Notes: generated from the letters alone by a model not told the origin. A DNA stretch of 64,000 nucleotides from Burkholderia ambifaria (GCF_001443045.1 NZ_LKPJ01000002.1:1-64000), one strand, 5' to 3'; positions 8,106 to 20,521 are shown, numbered from the stretch's first letter. A program made the numbers and translations.

Positions 8106-9386
8106 ATGGACGCGGTATCGGAAACAGTGAAGCGGGCAGCATTCGACACGTCGATCAAGGTCGACGGCAGGCGGTTGTGGGACAGCCTGATGGAGGTCGC
8201 GAAGATCGGCGCGACGCCGAAGGGCGGCGTCTGCCGCCTCGCGCTGACCGATCTCGACAAGGCCGGCCGCGACCTGATCGTCGGCTGGGCGAAGGCGGCC
8301 GGCTGCACGGTGACGGTCGATACGATGGGTAACGTGTTCATGCGCCGCGCGGGCCGCGTGGCCGACGCGGCGCCGGTCGTTACCGGCTCGCACGCGGATT
8401 CGCAGCCGACGGGCGGCCGCTTCGACGGCATCTACGGCGTGCTCGGCGGCCTCGAGGTGATTCGCAGTCTCAACGATCGCGGCATCGAGACCGAGCATCC
8501 GGTCGAGGTCGTGATCTGGACCAACGAGGAAGGCTCGCGCTTCGCGCCGGCGATGGTTGCGTCGGGCGTGTTCGCGGGCGTGTTTTCGCTCGAGTACGGG
8601 CTGTCGCGCAAGGACGTCGACGGCAAGACGATCGGCGAGGAACTCGCACGCATCGGCTACGCCGGCGACGTGCCGTGCGGCGGCCGCAAGCTGCACGCGG
8701 CGTTCGAGCTGCATATCGAGCAGGGGCCGATTCTCGAGGCGGAGTGCAAGACGATCGGCGTCGTGACGGATGCGCAGGGGCAGCGCTGGTACGAGATCAC
8801 GTTCACCGGCCAGGAAGCGCATGCGGGGCCGACGCCGATGCCGCGTCGCCGCGATGCGCTGCTCGGCGCGTCGCGGGTCGTCGATCTCGTGAACCGGATC
8901 GGTCTCGATCACGCGCCGTTCGGCTGCGCGACGGTCGGGATGATGCAGGTTCATCCGAACTCGCGCAACGTGATTCCGGGCCGCGTGTTCTTCACCGTTG
9001 ATTTCCGGCATCCGGACGACGCCGTGCTCGCGAAGATGGACGCCGCGCTGCGCGACGGCGTCGCGCGCATCGCGGGCGAGATCGGACTCGAAACCGCGCT
9101 CGAGCAGATTTTCTACTACAAGCCCGTCGCGTTCGATCCGGCCTGCGTCGCGGCCGTGCGCGACGCGGCCGACCGCTTCGGCTATTCGCATCGCGACATC
9201 GTGTCGGGTGCGGGACACGACGCGTGCTACCTCGCGCAGGTCGCGCCGACGTCGATGGTGTTCGTGCCGTGTGTCGACGGCATCAGCCACAACGAGATCG
9301 AGGACGCGACGCCTGCGTGGATCGAGGCCGGCGCGAACGTGCTGCTGCACGCGATGCTCTCGCGTGCCTGCGAGCCGGCTTCATGA
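8106..9386 (+). CDS. pydC: N-carbamoyl-beta-alanine amidohydrolase (M20 / hydantoinase-carbamoylase family)
   Basis: 426 residues. This zinc-dependent family hydrolyses N-carbamoyl-beta-alanine to beta-alanine, CO2 and ammonia, the last step of reductive uracil breakdown. Visible metal and catalytic motifs: GSHADS (His96), GGRFDG (Asp107), TNEEGSRF (Glu141/Glu142), ELHIEQGP, and near the C-terminus SGAGHDA and ISHNE. The start at 8106 is set by AGGAG at 8093-8097. Family members also act on N-carbamoyl-L-amino acids or allantoate, but the neighbours (dihydropyrimidine dehydrogenase, dihydropyrimidinase, NCS1 porter) make the pyrimidine role likely. Confidence 0.85.
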   Translation: MDAVSETVKRAAFDTSIKVDGRRLWDSLMEVAKIGATPKGGVCRLALTDLDKAGRDLIVGWAKAAGCTVTVDTMGNVFMRRAGRVADAAPVVTGSHADSQPTGGRFDGIYGVLGGLEVIRSLNDRGIETEHPVEVVIWTNEEGSRFAPAMVASGVFAGVFSLEYGLSRKDVDGKTIGEELARIGYAGDVPCGGRKLHAAFELHIEQGPILEAECKTIGVVTDAQGQRWYEITFTGQEAHAGPTPMPRRRDALLGASRVVDLVNRIGLDHAPFGCATVGMMQVHPNSRNVIPGRVFFTVDFRHPDDAVLAKMDAALRDGVARIAGEIGLETALEQIFYYKPVAFDPACVAAVRDAADRFGYSHRDIVSGAGHDACYLAQVAPTSMVFVPCVDGISHNEIEDATPAWIEAGANVLLHAMLSRACEPAS

Positions 9387-9516
9387 CGGATCGGATCTAG
9401 CGCAGCCGGCAGGCGGCTCATCGCCTGACCGCGGCATTCCGAATGCATGACCGCCCCGACTGTGCATTCGCAGCCGGCGGGGACGGCTTTGTCTCCACCC
9501 AGTCGAAGGAACGCGT

Positions 9517-10854
9517 ATGACCACCAAGCCAACCGGCGATATCGCCGCGCATCGCCTGTCGTCCACGCAACTCTCGTGTGAATTCGCCGATATCGCGCCG
9601 CTGCTCGATCCGACTGCCGCCGCGGCGGCCGCCAGCCGCTGCCACTACTGCTACGACGCGCCGTGCGTACAGGCCTGCCCGACGCAGATCGACATCCCGA
9701 GCTTCATCCGCAAGATCGGCAACGGCAACCTGAAGGGCGCGGCGACCGACATCCTGTCGGCGAACCCGCTCGGCGGGATGTGCGCACGCGTGTGCCCGAC
9801 CGAGATCCTGTGCGAAGGCGCGTGCGTGCGCAATCACCAGGACGCACAGCCGGTCGCGATCGGCGCGCTGCAGCGGCACGCGACCGACTGGGCGATGGCG
9901 ACCGGCGCGGTGCGCTTCACGCGTGCGCCCGATACGGGGCGGCATGTCGCGGTGGTCGGCGCGGGGCCGGCCGGGCTCGCCTGCGCGCACCGGCTCGCGG
10001 TGGCCGGCCATCGCGTCACGCTGTTCGACGCGCGGCCGAAGGCGGGTGGCTTGAACGAATATGGGATCGCCGCGTACAAGACCGTCGACGATTTCGCGCA
10101 GCGCGAGGTCGAGTGGCTGCTGTCGGTCGGCGGCATCGCGCTGGAGACAGGCGTCGCGCTCGGCCGCGACATGACGCTCGACGCGTTGCGCGAGCGGCAC
10201 GACGCGGTGTTTCTCGCGATGGGTCTCGGCGGCGTGCGCACGCTCGCGATCGACGGCGAACAACTGACCGGCGTGATGAACGCGGTCGACTTCATCGAGC
10301 AGGTGCGGCAGGCCGATGCGCTTGAGAACGTGGCGGTCGGGCGGCGCGTGGTCGTGATCGGCGGCGGCAACACGGCGATCGACGCATCCGTGCAGAGCCG
10401 CAAGCTCGGCGCGGAACGCGTGACGATGGTGTACCGGCGCGGCGTGGACGCGATGAGCGCGACCTGGGCCGAACGCGAGTTCGCGCAAAAGAGCGGCGTC
10501 ACGCTCGTCACGCACGCGAAGCCGGTGCGCATCGCGGGCGCGGATGGGCACGTGACGGGCGTGGAATTCGAGGCCGCGTCGGGCGAACGCTTCACCGTCG
10601 ATGCGGACATGGTGCTGAAGGCGATCGGCCAGACGCTGGTGCCGGACGGTGTCGAAGCCGCGTTGCTGACGGCGGACGGTACGCGCATCGCGGTCGATGC
10701 GGACGGACGCACCGCGTTGCCCGACGTGTGGGCCGGCGGCGATTGCGCGGCAACCGGCGGCATCGACCTCACGGTGCAGGCCGTGCAGGACGGCAAGCGC
10801 GCGGCGGCTGCGATCGACGCGGCGCTCGCGCAGCGCGACGCCAGGGCCGCGTGA
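9517..10854 (+). CDS. preT: NAD-dependent dihydropyrimidine dehydrogenase, subunit PreT
   Basis: 445 residues. PreT takes electrons from NAD(P)H through FAD and iron-sulfur clusters and passes them to PreA. An N-terminal cysteine-rich region (CHYCYDAPCVQACP from residue 42, CARVCPTEILCEGAC around 88-102) resembles the glutamate-synthase beta-subunit fold. The FAD motif VVGAGPAGLA and the pyridine nucleotide motif VIGGGNTAID follow, with a C-terminal GGDCA. AAGGA precedes the ATG. It is separated from preA by only 72 bases, as in the E. coli preTA operon. Confidence 0.93.
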   Translation: MTTKPTGDIAAHRLSSTQLSCEFADIAPLLDPTAAAAAASRCHYCYDAPCVQACPTQIDIPSFIRKIGNGNLKGAATDILSANPLGGMCARVCPTEILCEGACVRNHQDAQPVAIGALQRHATDWAMATGAVRFTRAPDTGRHVAVVGAGPAGLACAHRLAVAGHRVTLFDARPKAGGLNEYGIAAYKTVDDFAQREVEWLLSVGGIALETGVALGRDMTLDALRERHDAVFLAMGLGGVRTLAIDGEQLTGVMNAVDFIEQVRQADALENVAVGRRVVVIGGGNTAIDASVQSRKLGAERVTMVYRRGVDAMSATWAEREFAQKSGVTLVTHAKPVRIAGADGHVTGVEFEAASGERFTVDADMVLKAIGQTLVPDGVEAALLTADGTRIAVDADGRTALPDVWAGGDCAATGGIDLTVQAVQDGKRAAAAIDAALAQRDARAA

Positions 10855-10926
10855 GCGCGGCATACGCAACGGCGTCGCGCACGTCACGCGGATCACGATA
10901 ATCGCCCCATTTTCACGGAGCCGAAC

Positions 10927-12234
10927 ATGGCCGACCTTCGCTGCACCATCGCAGGCATCACTTCGCCGAATCCCTTCTGGCTGGCGTCCGCGCCGCCGAC
11001 TGACAAGGCATACAACGTCAACCGCGCGTTCGAGGCTGGCTGGGGCGGTGTCGTCTGGAAGACGCTCGGGCTCGATCCGCACGTCGTCAACGTCAGCTCG
11101 CGCTACGGCGCGGTGCAATGGAACGGCCAGCGGATCGCCGGGCTGAACAACATCGAGCTGATCACCGATCGTCCGCTCGACGTGAACCTGAGAGAGATCG
11201 CGCAGGTGAAGCGCGACTGGCCGGACCGCGCGCTGATCGTGTCGCTGATGGTGCCGTGCAACGAGCGCGACTGGAAATGGATCCTGCCGCTCGTCGAGGA
11301 TACGGGCGCCGATGCGGTCGAGCTGAATTTCGGCTGTCCGCACGGGATGAGCGAGCGCGGGATGGGCGCGGCCGTCGGGCAGGTGCCGGAATACGTCGAG
11401 ATGGTCACGCGCTGGGTCAAGGAAGGCACGAAGCTGCCGTGTCTCGTGAAGCTCACGCCGAACATCAGCGACATCCGGATGGGTTCGCGCGCCGCATACA
11501 AGGGCGGCGCGGACGGCGTGTCGCTGATCAACACGATCAACTCGATCGTCGCGGTGGATCTCGACCAGATGGCCCCAATGCCGACCGTTGACGGCAAGGG
11601 TACGCACGGCGGCTATTGCGGCCCGGCGGTCAAGCCGATCGCGCTGAACATGGTCGCGGAGATCGCGCGTGACCCGGAAACGCCGAACCTGCCGATTTCC
11701 GGCATCGGCGGGATTTCGTCGTGGCGCGACGCGGCCGAGTTCATGGTGCTCGGCGCCGGCAGCGTGCAGGTGTGCACCGCCGCGATGCATTACGGATTCC
11801 GGATCGTGTCGGATTTCGTCGACGGGCTGTCGAACTGGATGGACGAGAAGGGCTACGCGACGCTCGACGACATCCGCGGCCGCGCGGTGCCGAACGTGAC
11901 CGACTGGAAATACCTGAACCTGAAGTACGACATCAAGGCGCGCATCGACCAGGATCGCTGCATCCAGTGCGGGCTGTGTCATATCGCGTGCGAGGACACG
12001 TCGCATCAGGCGATCACCGCCGAGAAGGACGGCGTGCGGCATTTCGAGGTGGTGGACGCGGAGTGCGTCGGGTGCAATCTTTGCATGCATGTGTGTCCGG
12101 TCGAGCAATGCATCACGATGGAGCGGGTCGACGCGGGCGACTATGCGAACTGGACGACGCATCCGAACAACCCGACGCGCGCCGACGCGGGTGCGAGCCC
12201 GGCGGAACCCGCGAAACACGCGAAGGCAGCCTGA
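10927..12234 (+). CDS. preA: NAD-dependent dihydropyrimidine dehydrogenase, subunit PreA
   Basis: 435 residues. PreA carries the FMN barrel that reduces uracil and thymine to the dihydro forms. The N-terminal two thirds are a dihydroorotate-dehydrogenase-like barrel (SPNPFWLASAPPTDKAYNV, ELNFGCPHGM, SGIGGISSWRDA). The C-terminal part has two 4Fe-4S motifs, CIQCGLCHIAC from Cys345 and CVGCNLCMHVCP from Cys380. A GGAG lies before the ATG. It is followed by two hairpin-forming repeats and the transporter gene. Confidence 0.94.
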   Translation: MADLRCTIAGITSPNPFWLASAPPTDKAYNVNRAFEAGWGGVVWKTLGLDPHVVNVSSRYGAVQWNGQRIAGLNNIELITDRPLDVNLREIAQVKRDWPDRALIVSLMVPCNERDWKWILPLVEDTGADAVELNFGCPHGMSERGMGAAVGQVPEYVEMVTRWVKEGTKLPCLVKLTPNISDIRMGSRAAYKGGADGVSLINTINSIVAVDLDQMAPMPTVDGKGTHGGYCGPAVKPIALNMVAEIARDPETPNLPISGIGGISSWRDAAEFMVLGAGSVQVCTAAMHYGFRIVSDFVDGLSNWMDEKGYATLDDIRGRAVPNVTDWKYLNLKYDIKARIDQDRCIQCGLCHIACEDTSHQAITAEKDGVRHFEVVDAECVGCNLCMHVCPVEQCITMERVDAGDYANWTTHPNNPTRADAGASPAEPAKHAKAA

Positions 12235-12242
12235 CCGATGGC

Positions 12243-12307
12243 CGGCGGCGCGGTACCGGCCGCGCCGCCGCTTGTGTCCCGTTCGGCCGGCATCGCACGA
12301 TGCCGGC
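12243..12307 (+). repeat. Two tandem hairpins between preA and the transporter gene
   Basis: The first is an 11-bp perfect inverted repeat (cggcggcgcgg at 12243-12253, ccgcgccgccg at 12260-12270). The second is 8 bp (gccggcat at 12286-12293, atgccggc at 12300-12307). Neither has a T tract. In an operon spacer they could stabilise the upstream mRNA or weaken read-through; this is inference. Confidence 0.5.
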
Positions 12308-12333
12308 GCTGACGTTTACGTGGAGCGCGTTCG

Positions 12334-15346
<3,013 letters not shown>

Positions 15347-15387
15347 GCGGGCGCGAAGCGGGAGAAAGCGGGCGCGCGCCGCGGTGG

Positions 15388-16509
15388 TCAGCGCGCGTCG
15401 CCCGCGTTCGCTTCGCGGATCGGGATCACGGTGCGCGCGCCGCACTGGCGCAGCAGGTCGCGCAGTTCGTTGATGACCGGGAACACCTCGTGGTTGCAGT
15501 CGGCGCCCTGCCGGTCGTGCGCTTCCTGCTCGCGCTCGACGATCCAGCGATCCTCGCGGAAGATCCGCTCGGTGAACCAGACGAGCAGCGGCCACGCGAG
15601 ATCGAGCGCGAACGGAATGCCGGGCTTGTGGATCGACAGCAGTCCGAACGTGCGGTTGGTGCGCTGCTGCGCATCGAGCGGCACGTAGACGATCCACAGA
15701 TCCATCACGAGCGTGCCTTCGCTCGAGCGGATCTGCAGCGTCTGGTACGGGTAGCCGGTGCGCACCGTCATCACGCTCTTGTCGGCCTGGTCGGCCGGCT
15801 TCTTGCTGGCGCCGAACACGAGCGCCTCGCCGACCGGCTGCTTGCCTTCCATCCGTGCGAACGTGTAGTCGACCTCGACCCAGTCGTCGCCGCGCCGCCG
15901 GCCGACGCTGCGCGCGCGCATCTGGCCCATCTGCTTGCGATGCAGGAACTGATGGTTCATGTCCATCAGGTTCTCGTGCATGAACGAGTAGTGACACTTG
16001 ACCTCGCGGCCGAAGCGGCGCGTCTTGAATGCGCGGTCGTCCGCCGATTCGAGCGCGGGGAACGGGCGTTCGTCGGCGAGCGTCGCGTCGCCGGGAAATA
16101 CGAAGATCAGCCCGTGCGCCTCGCGGCACGGATACGCGCGCACGCCGTTCGGCAGGCGCTCGCGGCCGAGGTAGGGCACGTCGACGCAGCGGCCGCTGTC
16201 GCACGCGTAGGTCCAGCCGTGATAGCAGCAGCGCAGCGTTTCGCCGGTGACGACGCCCGCATGCAGCGGCACCTGGCGGTGCGCGCAACGATCTTCGAGT
16301 GCATATACGGCACCGGATTCGGTGCGCACGAGCACGATCGGATCGCCGGCGAAGCGCACCCCGAGCGTCTTGCCGCGCTTGAGCTCGCGCGACCACGCGA
16401 GCGGATACCAGTGATCGGGATGGATGGGCACGCGACGCAGGTCGCGCACGACCGTGCCGGTGGACGGTTCGTCGAGGGTGCTGCTGTCAGACAAAGGCAC
16501 TGCGCGCAT
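15388..16509 (-). CDS. Rieske non-heme iron oxygenase (alpha-subunit type)
   Basis: 373 residues. The Rieske 2Fe-2S motif is complete: Cys75-x-His77 and Cys94-x2-His97 (CAHR and CCYHGW). Downstream, ENLMDMNHQFLH offers Asp183, His186 and His190 as iron ligands; the two histidines are three residues apart, where most ring-hydroxylating oxygenases have four between them. The C-terminal part is an SRPBCC-like catalytic domain. No ferredoxin or reductase gene is adjacent. It is convergent with the dihydropyrimidinase gene, 41 bases away, so it need not belong to the pyrimidine pathway. Substrate unknown. Confidence 0.85.
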   Translation of the reverse strand: MRAVPLSDSSTLDEPSTGTVVRDLRRVPIHPDHWYPLAWSRELKRGKTLGVRFAGDPIVLVRTESGAVYALEDRCAHRQVPLHAGVVTGETLRCCYHGWTYACDSGRCVDVPYLGRERLPNGVRAYPCREAHGLIFVFPGDATLADERPFPALESADDRAFKTRRFGREVKCHYSFMHENLMDMNHQFLHRKQMGQMRARSVGRRRGDDWVEVDYTFARMEGKQPVGEALVFGASKKPADQADKSVMTVRTGYPYQTLQIRSSEGTLVMDLWIVYVPLDAQQRTNRTFGLLSIHKPGIPFALDLAWPLLVWFTERIFREDRWIVEREQEAHDRQGADCNHEVFPVINELRDLLRQCGARTVIPIREANAGDAR

Positions 16510-16749
16510 GCGTGACGCCTCCTGGCTGGCTGAAGAGTTCCCGGCGCCGCGTGTCGCGGCGGGGCCTGATCTGGAGAAGTCTACGCGAAGTTGGCCCGCG
16601 AAGCTGACGCGATGCGGGTTTGCCCGGCCGGGGCAGCATGGGTTTCGTTGATGCAGCGCAAACGCGGCCGGCGGCGCGGGCCGGCCGCGTCATGCCGCGA
16701 GCCCGCCGCGAGCACGCCGCGAGCACGCCGCCGCACGGCCGGCGGTCCG

Positions 16750-17493
16750 TCACAGGCGGGCGTCGCGCCATAGCACCGCGTCGGCGCGGTACAGCGCGGG
16801 GAAGCGCTGCTTCAACCCGGCGACCTTCGGCAGGTCGTTGAACGCAATGTACGGCGCGTCGGGATGCAGCTCGAGGTAGTTCTGGTGATAGGCCTCGGCC
16901 GGATAGAAGCCCTTGTACGGCTCGACGCGCGTGACGACGGGCGCCGGGAACGTGTGCGCGGTGCCGAGCTGCGCGATGTACGCGGTCGCGACCGCTCGCT
17001 GCTGCGCGGTGGTCGGGAAGATCGCGGACCGGTATTGCGTCCCTTCGTCGGGGCCCTGGCGGTTGAGTTCGGTCGGGTCGTGCGCGACCGAGAAGAACAC
17101 CTGCAGCAGCCGGCCGTACGTGACCTGCGTCGGGTCGTAGATGATGCGTACCGATTCCGCGTGGCCGGTCAGCCCGGTGCCGACCAGCCCGTAGTGCGCG
17201 GTTTCGGACGCGCCGCCCGCATAGCCGGCCGTGACCTGCTTCACACCCTTCACGTGTTCGAACACGCCCTGCACGCCCCAGAAGCAGCCGCCGGCGAGCA
17301 CGGCCGTCTCTTCGTGGGACGCGCCCGGGGTTTCGTCGAGCGTCGGCGCGGGTACGGTGCGCATCGGTTCCGCGGAACTGACGACGCGCTGGTAGCCGAA
17401 CACGGCGGCGGCCGCGACGGCGATCGCGCCGATGCGGCGCAGCATGGCCGCCCGCCGCCGCGGTGCGGAATCGCGAGTGGATGTCGGGATCAT
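16750..17493 (-). CDS. msrA: Peptide-methionine (S)-S-oxide reductase, exported
   Basis: 247 residues. It reduces the S epimer of methionine sulfoxide in proteins. The catalytic GCFWG is at 69-73 with Cys70, and the family segments GYAGG, YDPTQVTYGRLLQVFF, GTQYRSAIF and YHQNYL are present. Residues 1-42 carry an arginine-rich start and a hydrophobic core ending near VVSSAEP, so the enzyme is exported or membrane-anchored, unlike cytosolic E. coli MsrA. AAGGAG lies before the ATG. Last gene of a minus-strand operon msrB-dipZ-msrA; the DipZ protein is the likely electron supplier. Confidence 0.92.
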   Translation of the reverse strand: MIPTSTRDSAPRRRAAMLRRIGAIAVAAAAVFGYQRVVSSAEPMRTVPAPTLDETPGASHEETAVLAGGCFWGVQGVFEHVKGVKQVTAGYAGGASETAHYGLVGTGLTGHAESVRIIYDPTQVTYGRLLQVFFSVAHDPTELNRQGPDEGTQYRSAIFPTTAQQRAVATAYIAQLGTAHTFPAPVVTRVEPYKGFYPAEAYHQNYLELHPDAPYIAFNDLPKVAGLKQRFPALYRADAVLWRDARL

Positions 17494-17571
17494 GAATTGC
17501 TCCTTGGAAATGCGGGACGGAATGGGGTGTTTGGGCGGCGTTCGCGACTGCGTCCGTGACTGCGTCCGCGT

Positions 17572-19443
17572 TCAACCAAACGTGAATGCATACGCGTCGA
17601 CGCCGGGATCGAGAAACTCGATCGAGAACGTGCGGTCGGCGATCGCGCCCGTCTGCCGGACGAGCTGGTACAGGCGTTGGCCGGTGACGGTGCCGTAGCC
17701 CTGCGCATCGACGTCGGTGCCGTGTGCCGCCCCCGGCGCCGCGCCGTCGAGCGTCACGCGAAAGCGCACCGGCTTGCCGTTCGCACCCGGGCCGAGCACG
17801 AGGTGCAGGTCGCGTGCATGGAAGCGGTAGACGATGCTGCCGGCCGGCGCGGCGAGCGTCGCGCGCTCGGCGCCGACCTGCCACGTGCCGACGAGACCCC
17901 AGTCGTTCAGGTCGGGGTGTGCGGGCGCGTCGTAGCGGTGTGCCGTGTCGCGCACGACGCCGCCCGGCGACGTGAAGTCCTCCGCACGCGCATAGCCGAC
18001 GTAGGTTTCGGGCGAGCGGACGTCGGCGCTGTCGGCTGCTGCGAGCGCGCCTTTCGCGGGTGCGCCGGCGAGCCCGAGCGGCACGTTCAGCGCTTCCGGA
18101 TGACCGGCTTCGGCGAGCAGCGACTGGATCGCGCGTTCCGACTGCGCGTATTCGCCTTCGCCGAAGTGGTGGTGGCGGATGCGGCCCTGCGCGTCGACGA
18201 AGTAGTGCGCGGGCCAGTATTCGTTGCCGAACGCGCGCCAGATCGCATAGCCGTTGTCGATCGCGACCGGGTAGTCGATGCCGAGATCGTGCACGGCCTT
18301 CTTCACGTTGCCGATGTCGCGCTCGAACGCGAATTCCGGTGCGTGCACACCGATCACGACGAGCCCGTACGGCGCGTATTTGCGTGCCCATGCGGTCGTG
18401 TACGGCAGCGTGCGCAGGCAGTTGATGCACGAATACGTCCAGAAATCGACGAGCACGACCTTGCCGCGCAGGCCTGCGGTGGTCAGCGGCGGCGAATTCA
18501 GCCACTGCACGGCGCCGTCGAGCGACGGCAGCGTGCCTTCGACGGGCAGCGCGGCCGGTGCCTGCATCGCGGGCGCCGTGCCGACCGCGCGCATCATCGC
18601 GCTGCCGGCTGCGGGGGCGCCGTCGGAGGTCGCGGCCATCATCGCGCCGCTCGCCGTGCCGCTGTTGCTGCTGCCGGCGTTGCCCGTCGCGGACATCGCC
18701 GTCGGGGCGCCAGTCGAGCGCCCGCCGAGCCGGCCGACGAGCTTCGACTCGAGCCCGCCCGTCGTGACGGTCGACAGTTGCGCGAGCACACCCGTATCGA
18801 GGCCGAGCGCGATCGCGCCGACGCCGGCCAGCAGCGCCGCGCCGATCCCGCGCCGGATCCATTCGCCGGCGCCGAGCGAGCGTTTCATCGCGGCGAACAC
18901 CTTGCCGCCGATCACGAGCGCGACGCCGAGCGACGTCGCCGCGCCGGCCGCATACGCGACCAGCAGCAGCGTCGTGCCGACGCTCGCGCCACGCAGTGCG
19001 GCACCGGTCAGCACAAGACCGAGGATCGGGCCCGCGCACGGCGCCCACAGCAGGCCGGTCGCGACGCCGAGCAGCAGCGACGATGCCGGGCCCGCCGGGC
19101 GGCCGTCGCGCTGCGCGAAGCCGGTGAGCCGGTTGCCGGCCGCGACGAGCGGGCGCGTCAGGTGTTCGGCGAAGCGCGGCAGCAGCAGCGTCAGGCCGAA
19201 TACCGCGAGCAGCACGATGGCGAGCCAGCGGCCGGCCTGGTTGGCCTGCGCGACCCAGCCGCCGCCGACGGCGGCGAGCGTCGCGACGACGGCGAACGTG
19301 AGCGCCATGCCGATCAGCAACGGCAGGCCGGTACGCACGAACGGCTGGTCGGCGCGCGCGAACACGAACGGCAGCACGGGCAGGATGCACGGGCTCAGGA
19401 TCGTGAGCACGCCGCCGAGATAGGCAAGGACGATGAGCAGCAT
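17572..19443 (-). CDS. dipZ: DipZ-type thiol:disulfide interchange protein (CcdA + thioredoxin + C-terminal beta domain)
   Basis: 623 residues. The N-terminal six-helix CcdA/DsbD-like membrane domain (about 1-230) has the paired cysteines in SPCILP (Cys19) and APCAGP. A low-complexity Ala/Gly/Met/Ser linker follows, then a thioredoxin-like domain with CINC at Cys339-Cys342 in WTYSCINCLR, and a C-terminal beta-rich domain as in Mycobacterium DipZ. Such proteins carry reducing power from the cytosol across the membrane. The flanking genes are both exported methionine sulfoxide reductases, which points to them as its clients. GGAG precedes the ATG. Confidence 0.9.
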   Translation of the reverse strand: MLLIVLAYLGGVLTILSPCILPVLPFVFARADQPFVRTGLPLLIGMALTFAVVATLAAVGGGWVAQANQAGRWLAIVLLAVFGLTLLLPRFAEHLTRPLVAAGNRLTGFAQRDGRPAGPASSLLLGVATGLLWAPCAGPILGLVLTGAALRGASVGTTLLLVAYAAGAATSLGVALVIGGKVFAAMKRSLGAGEWIRRGIGAALLAGVGAIALGLDTGVLAQLSTVTTGGLESKLVGRLGGRSTGAPTAMSATGNAGSSNSGTASGAMMAATSDGAPAAGSAMMRAVGTAPAMQAPAALPVEGTLPSLDGAVQWLNSPPLTTAGLRGKVVLVDFWTYSCINCLRTLPYTTAWARKYAPYGLVVIGVHAPEFAFERDIGNVKKAVHDLGIDYPVAIDNGYAIWRAFGNEYWPAHYFVDAQGRIRHHHFGEGEYAQSERAIQSLLAEAGHPEALNVPLGLAGAPAKGALAAADSADVRSPETYVGYARAEDFTSPGGVVRDTAHRYDAPAHPDLNDWGLVGTWQVGAERATLAAPAGSIVYRFHARDLHLVLGPGANGKPVRFRVTLDGAAPGAAHGTDVDAQGYGTVTGQRLYQLVRQTGAIADRTFSIEFLDPGVDAYAFTFG

Positions 19444-19480
19444 GGGGCAGTCTCCGGTCGTTCAGGAAGGCGGCGGCTCG

Positions 19481-20014
19481 TCAGGCGGCAGCCGGGTGGA
19501 AGGCGAGCGCGAGCCCGTTCATGCAGTAGCGCAGGCCGGTGGGCGGCGGGCCGTCGTCGAACACGTGGCCGAGATGGCCGCCGCAGCGGCGGCAGTGCAC
19601 TTCGGTGCGTGCCATCCCGTACGACGCATCGACTTCGGTCGCGATCGCGTGGTCGAGCGGCTTCCAGAAGCTCGGCCAGCCGGTGTGGCTGTCGAACTTG
19701 GTGCTCGACGAGAACAGCGCGAGGTCGCAGCCGGCGCACGCGAACGTGCCGCGGCGGTGCTCGCCGTTCAGCGGGCTGCTGTACGGCGGCTCGGTGCCGG
19801 CGTCGCGCAGCACCGTGTACTGGGCGGGCGTGAGGCGGCGGCGCCATTCGGCGTCGCTGCGGGTGACCTCGAAGCGGGCGGCGGGTTGTGCGCCGGCGGC
19901 GGGCTGCGCGGCAAACGCGCGGCCGACCAGCGCACGGCGGCCGGCCGACGACAGCGCCGCGAGCGCGGCGAGGCCGGTGGCGCCGGCGAACAGCAGATGT
20001 CTGCGGGTGGGCAT
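19481..20014 (-). CDS. msrB: Peptide-methionine (R)-S-oxide reductase, Tat-exported
   Basis: 177 residues. It reduces the R epimer of methionine sulfoxide. Zinc is held by CAGC and CRRC; the catalytic Cys164 lies in RYCMNGLALAF, and TGWPSFWKP is the substrate-binding signature. The N-terminus MPTRRHLLFAGATG with a hydrophobic stretch and an AFAA-type end is a twin-arginine signal. AGGAG lies before the ATG. First gene of the operon, 37 bases before dipZ. The set is like the fused PilB protein of Neisseria (Trx-MsrA-MsrB) split into three genes. Confidence 0.92.
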   Translation of the reverse strand: MPTRRHLLFAGATGLAALAALSSAGRRALVGRAFAAQPAAGAQPAARFEVTRSDAEWRRRLTPAQYTVLRDAGTEPPYSSPLNGEHRRGTFACAGCDLALFSSSTKFDSHTGWPSFWKPLDHAIATEVDASYGMARTEVHCRRCGGHLGHVFDDGPPPTGLRYCMNGLALAFHPAAA

Positions 20015-20521
20015 GGCGGGCTCCTGGAAGCAGGTGCTGAAACATGCGCACAGAGTAGACAGCGGCCGGTGTCGAAGTCCTCACGGAAAGTTAAATGAAT
20101 TGTGATTGTTTTTTGGGGGATCCGGCCAGGTCCGTTGAAATCCGTCAAAGCCCCGTCTGACAAGGGTTTGCAGGGAGGTTTTGGTTCGCCAAGTTCCGCG
20201 GAAATCCTCCACGAGCCGCAACTTTTAGTGTTTTTTTAGTGTTCGCGATGTGGGGTAGGCTCTGCTTAGAGATGCAGGGGCCGACCTGGTTGCGATATCA
20301 AAGGAGGGCGACTGTCGGCGTTGCAGCGACATCCCGTGCGTCGCGACGCGATTCATCCATGAACGGCGAACTTTCGACGATTTTCGTCGAGAAGCAGGGA
20401 AAGTGAGATTTTTTCGGTCGCATCGAGGCGATATGATTTCTCCAGCCCCAATATTCGTCAGCCAACCCATGAAGCGCGCCAGCATCGTTCTGACGCGGCA
20501 CCGCAAGCACGAGAGAGTTGT
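20015..20521. other. Gene-free stretch upstream of msrB
   Basis: About 500 bases with lower GC than the surroundings. It should contain the msrB promoter. The only structure I see is a 10-base direct repeat, ttttagtgtt at 20223-20232 and again at 20234-20243. Short open frames on both strands have no recognisable protein features. Confidence 0.45.

Noticed and set aside
9418-12219. Long minus-strand frame opposite preT and preA
   Set aside because: Composition typical of antisense frames in high-GC DNA; the plus-strand genes are complete with iron-sulfur motifs.
16690-16740. Repeated gagcacgccgc units near the msrA end, considered as a CRISPR or tandem-repeat array
   Set aside because: Only two to three short imperfect copies without spacers; simple GC-rich redundancy.
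16487-19390. Long second minus-strand frame overlapping msrA and dipZ
   Set aside because: Arg/Ala-rich sequence in a shifted frame, with no motifs; the true genes in this interval have complete catalytic signatures.
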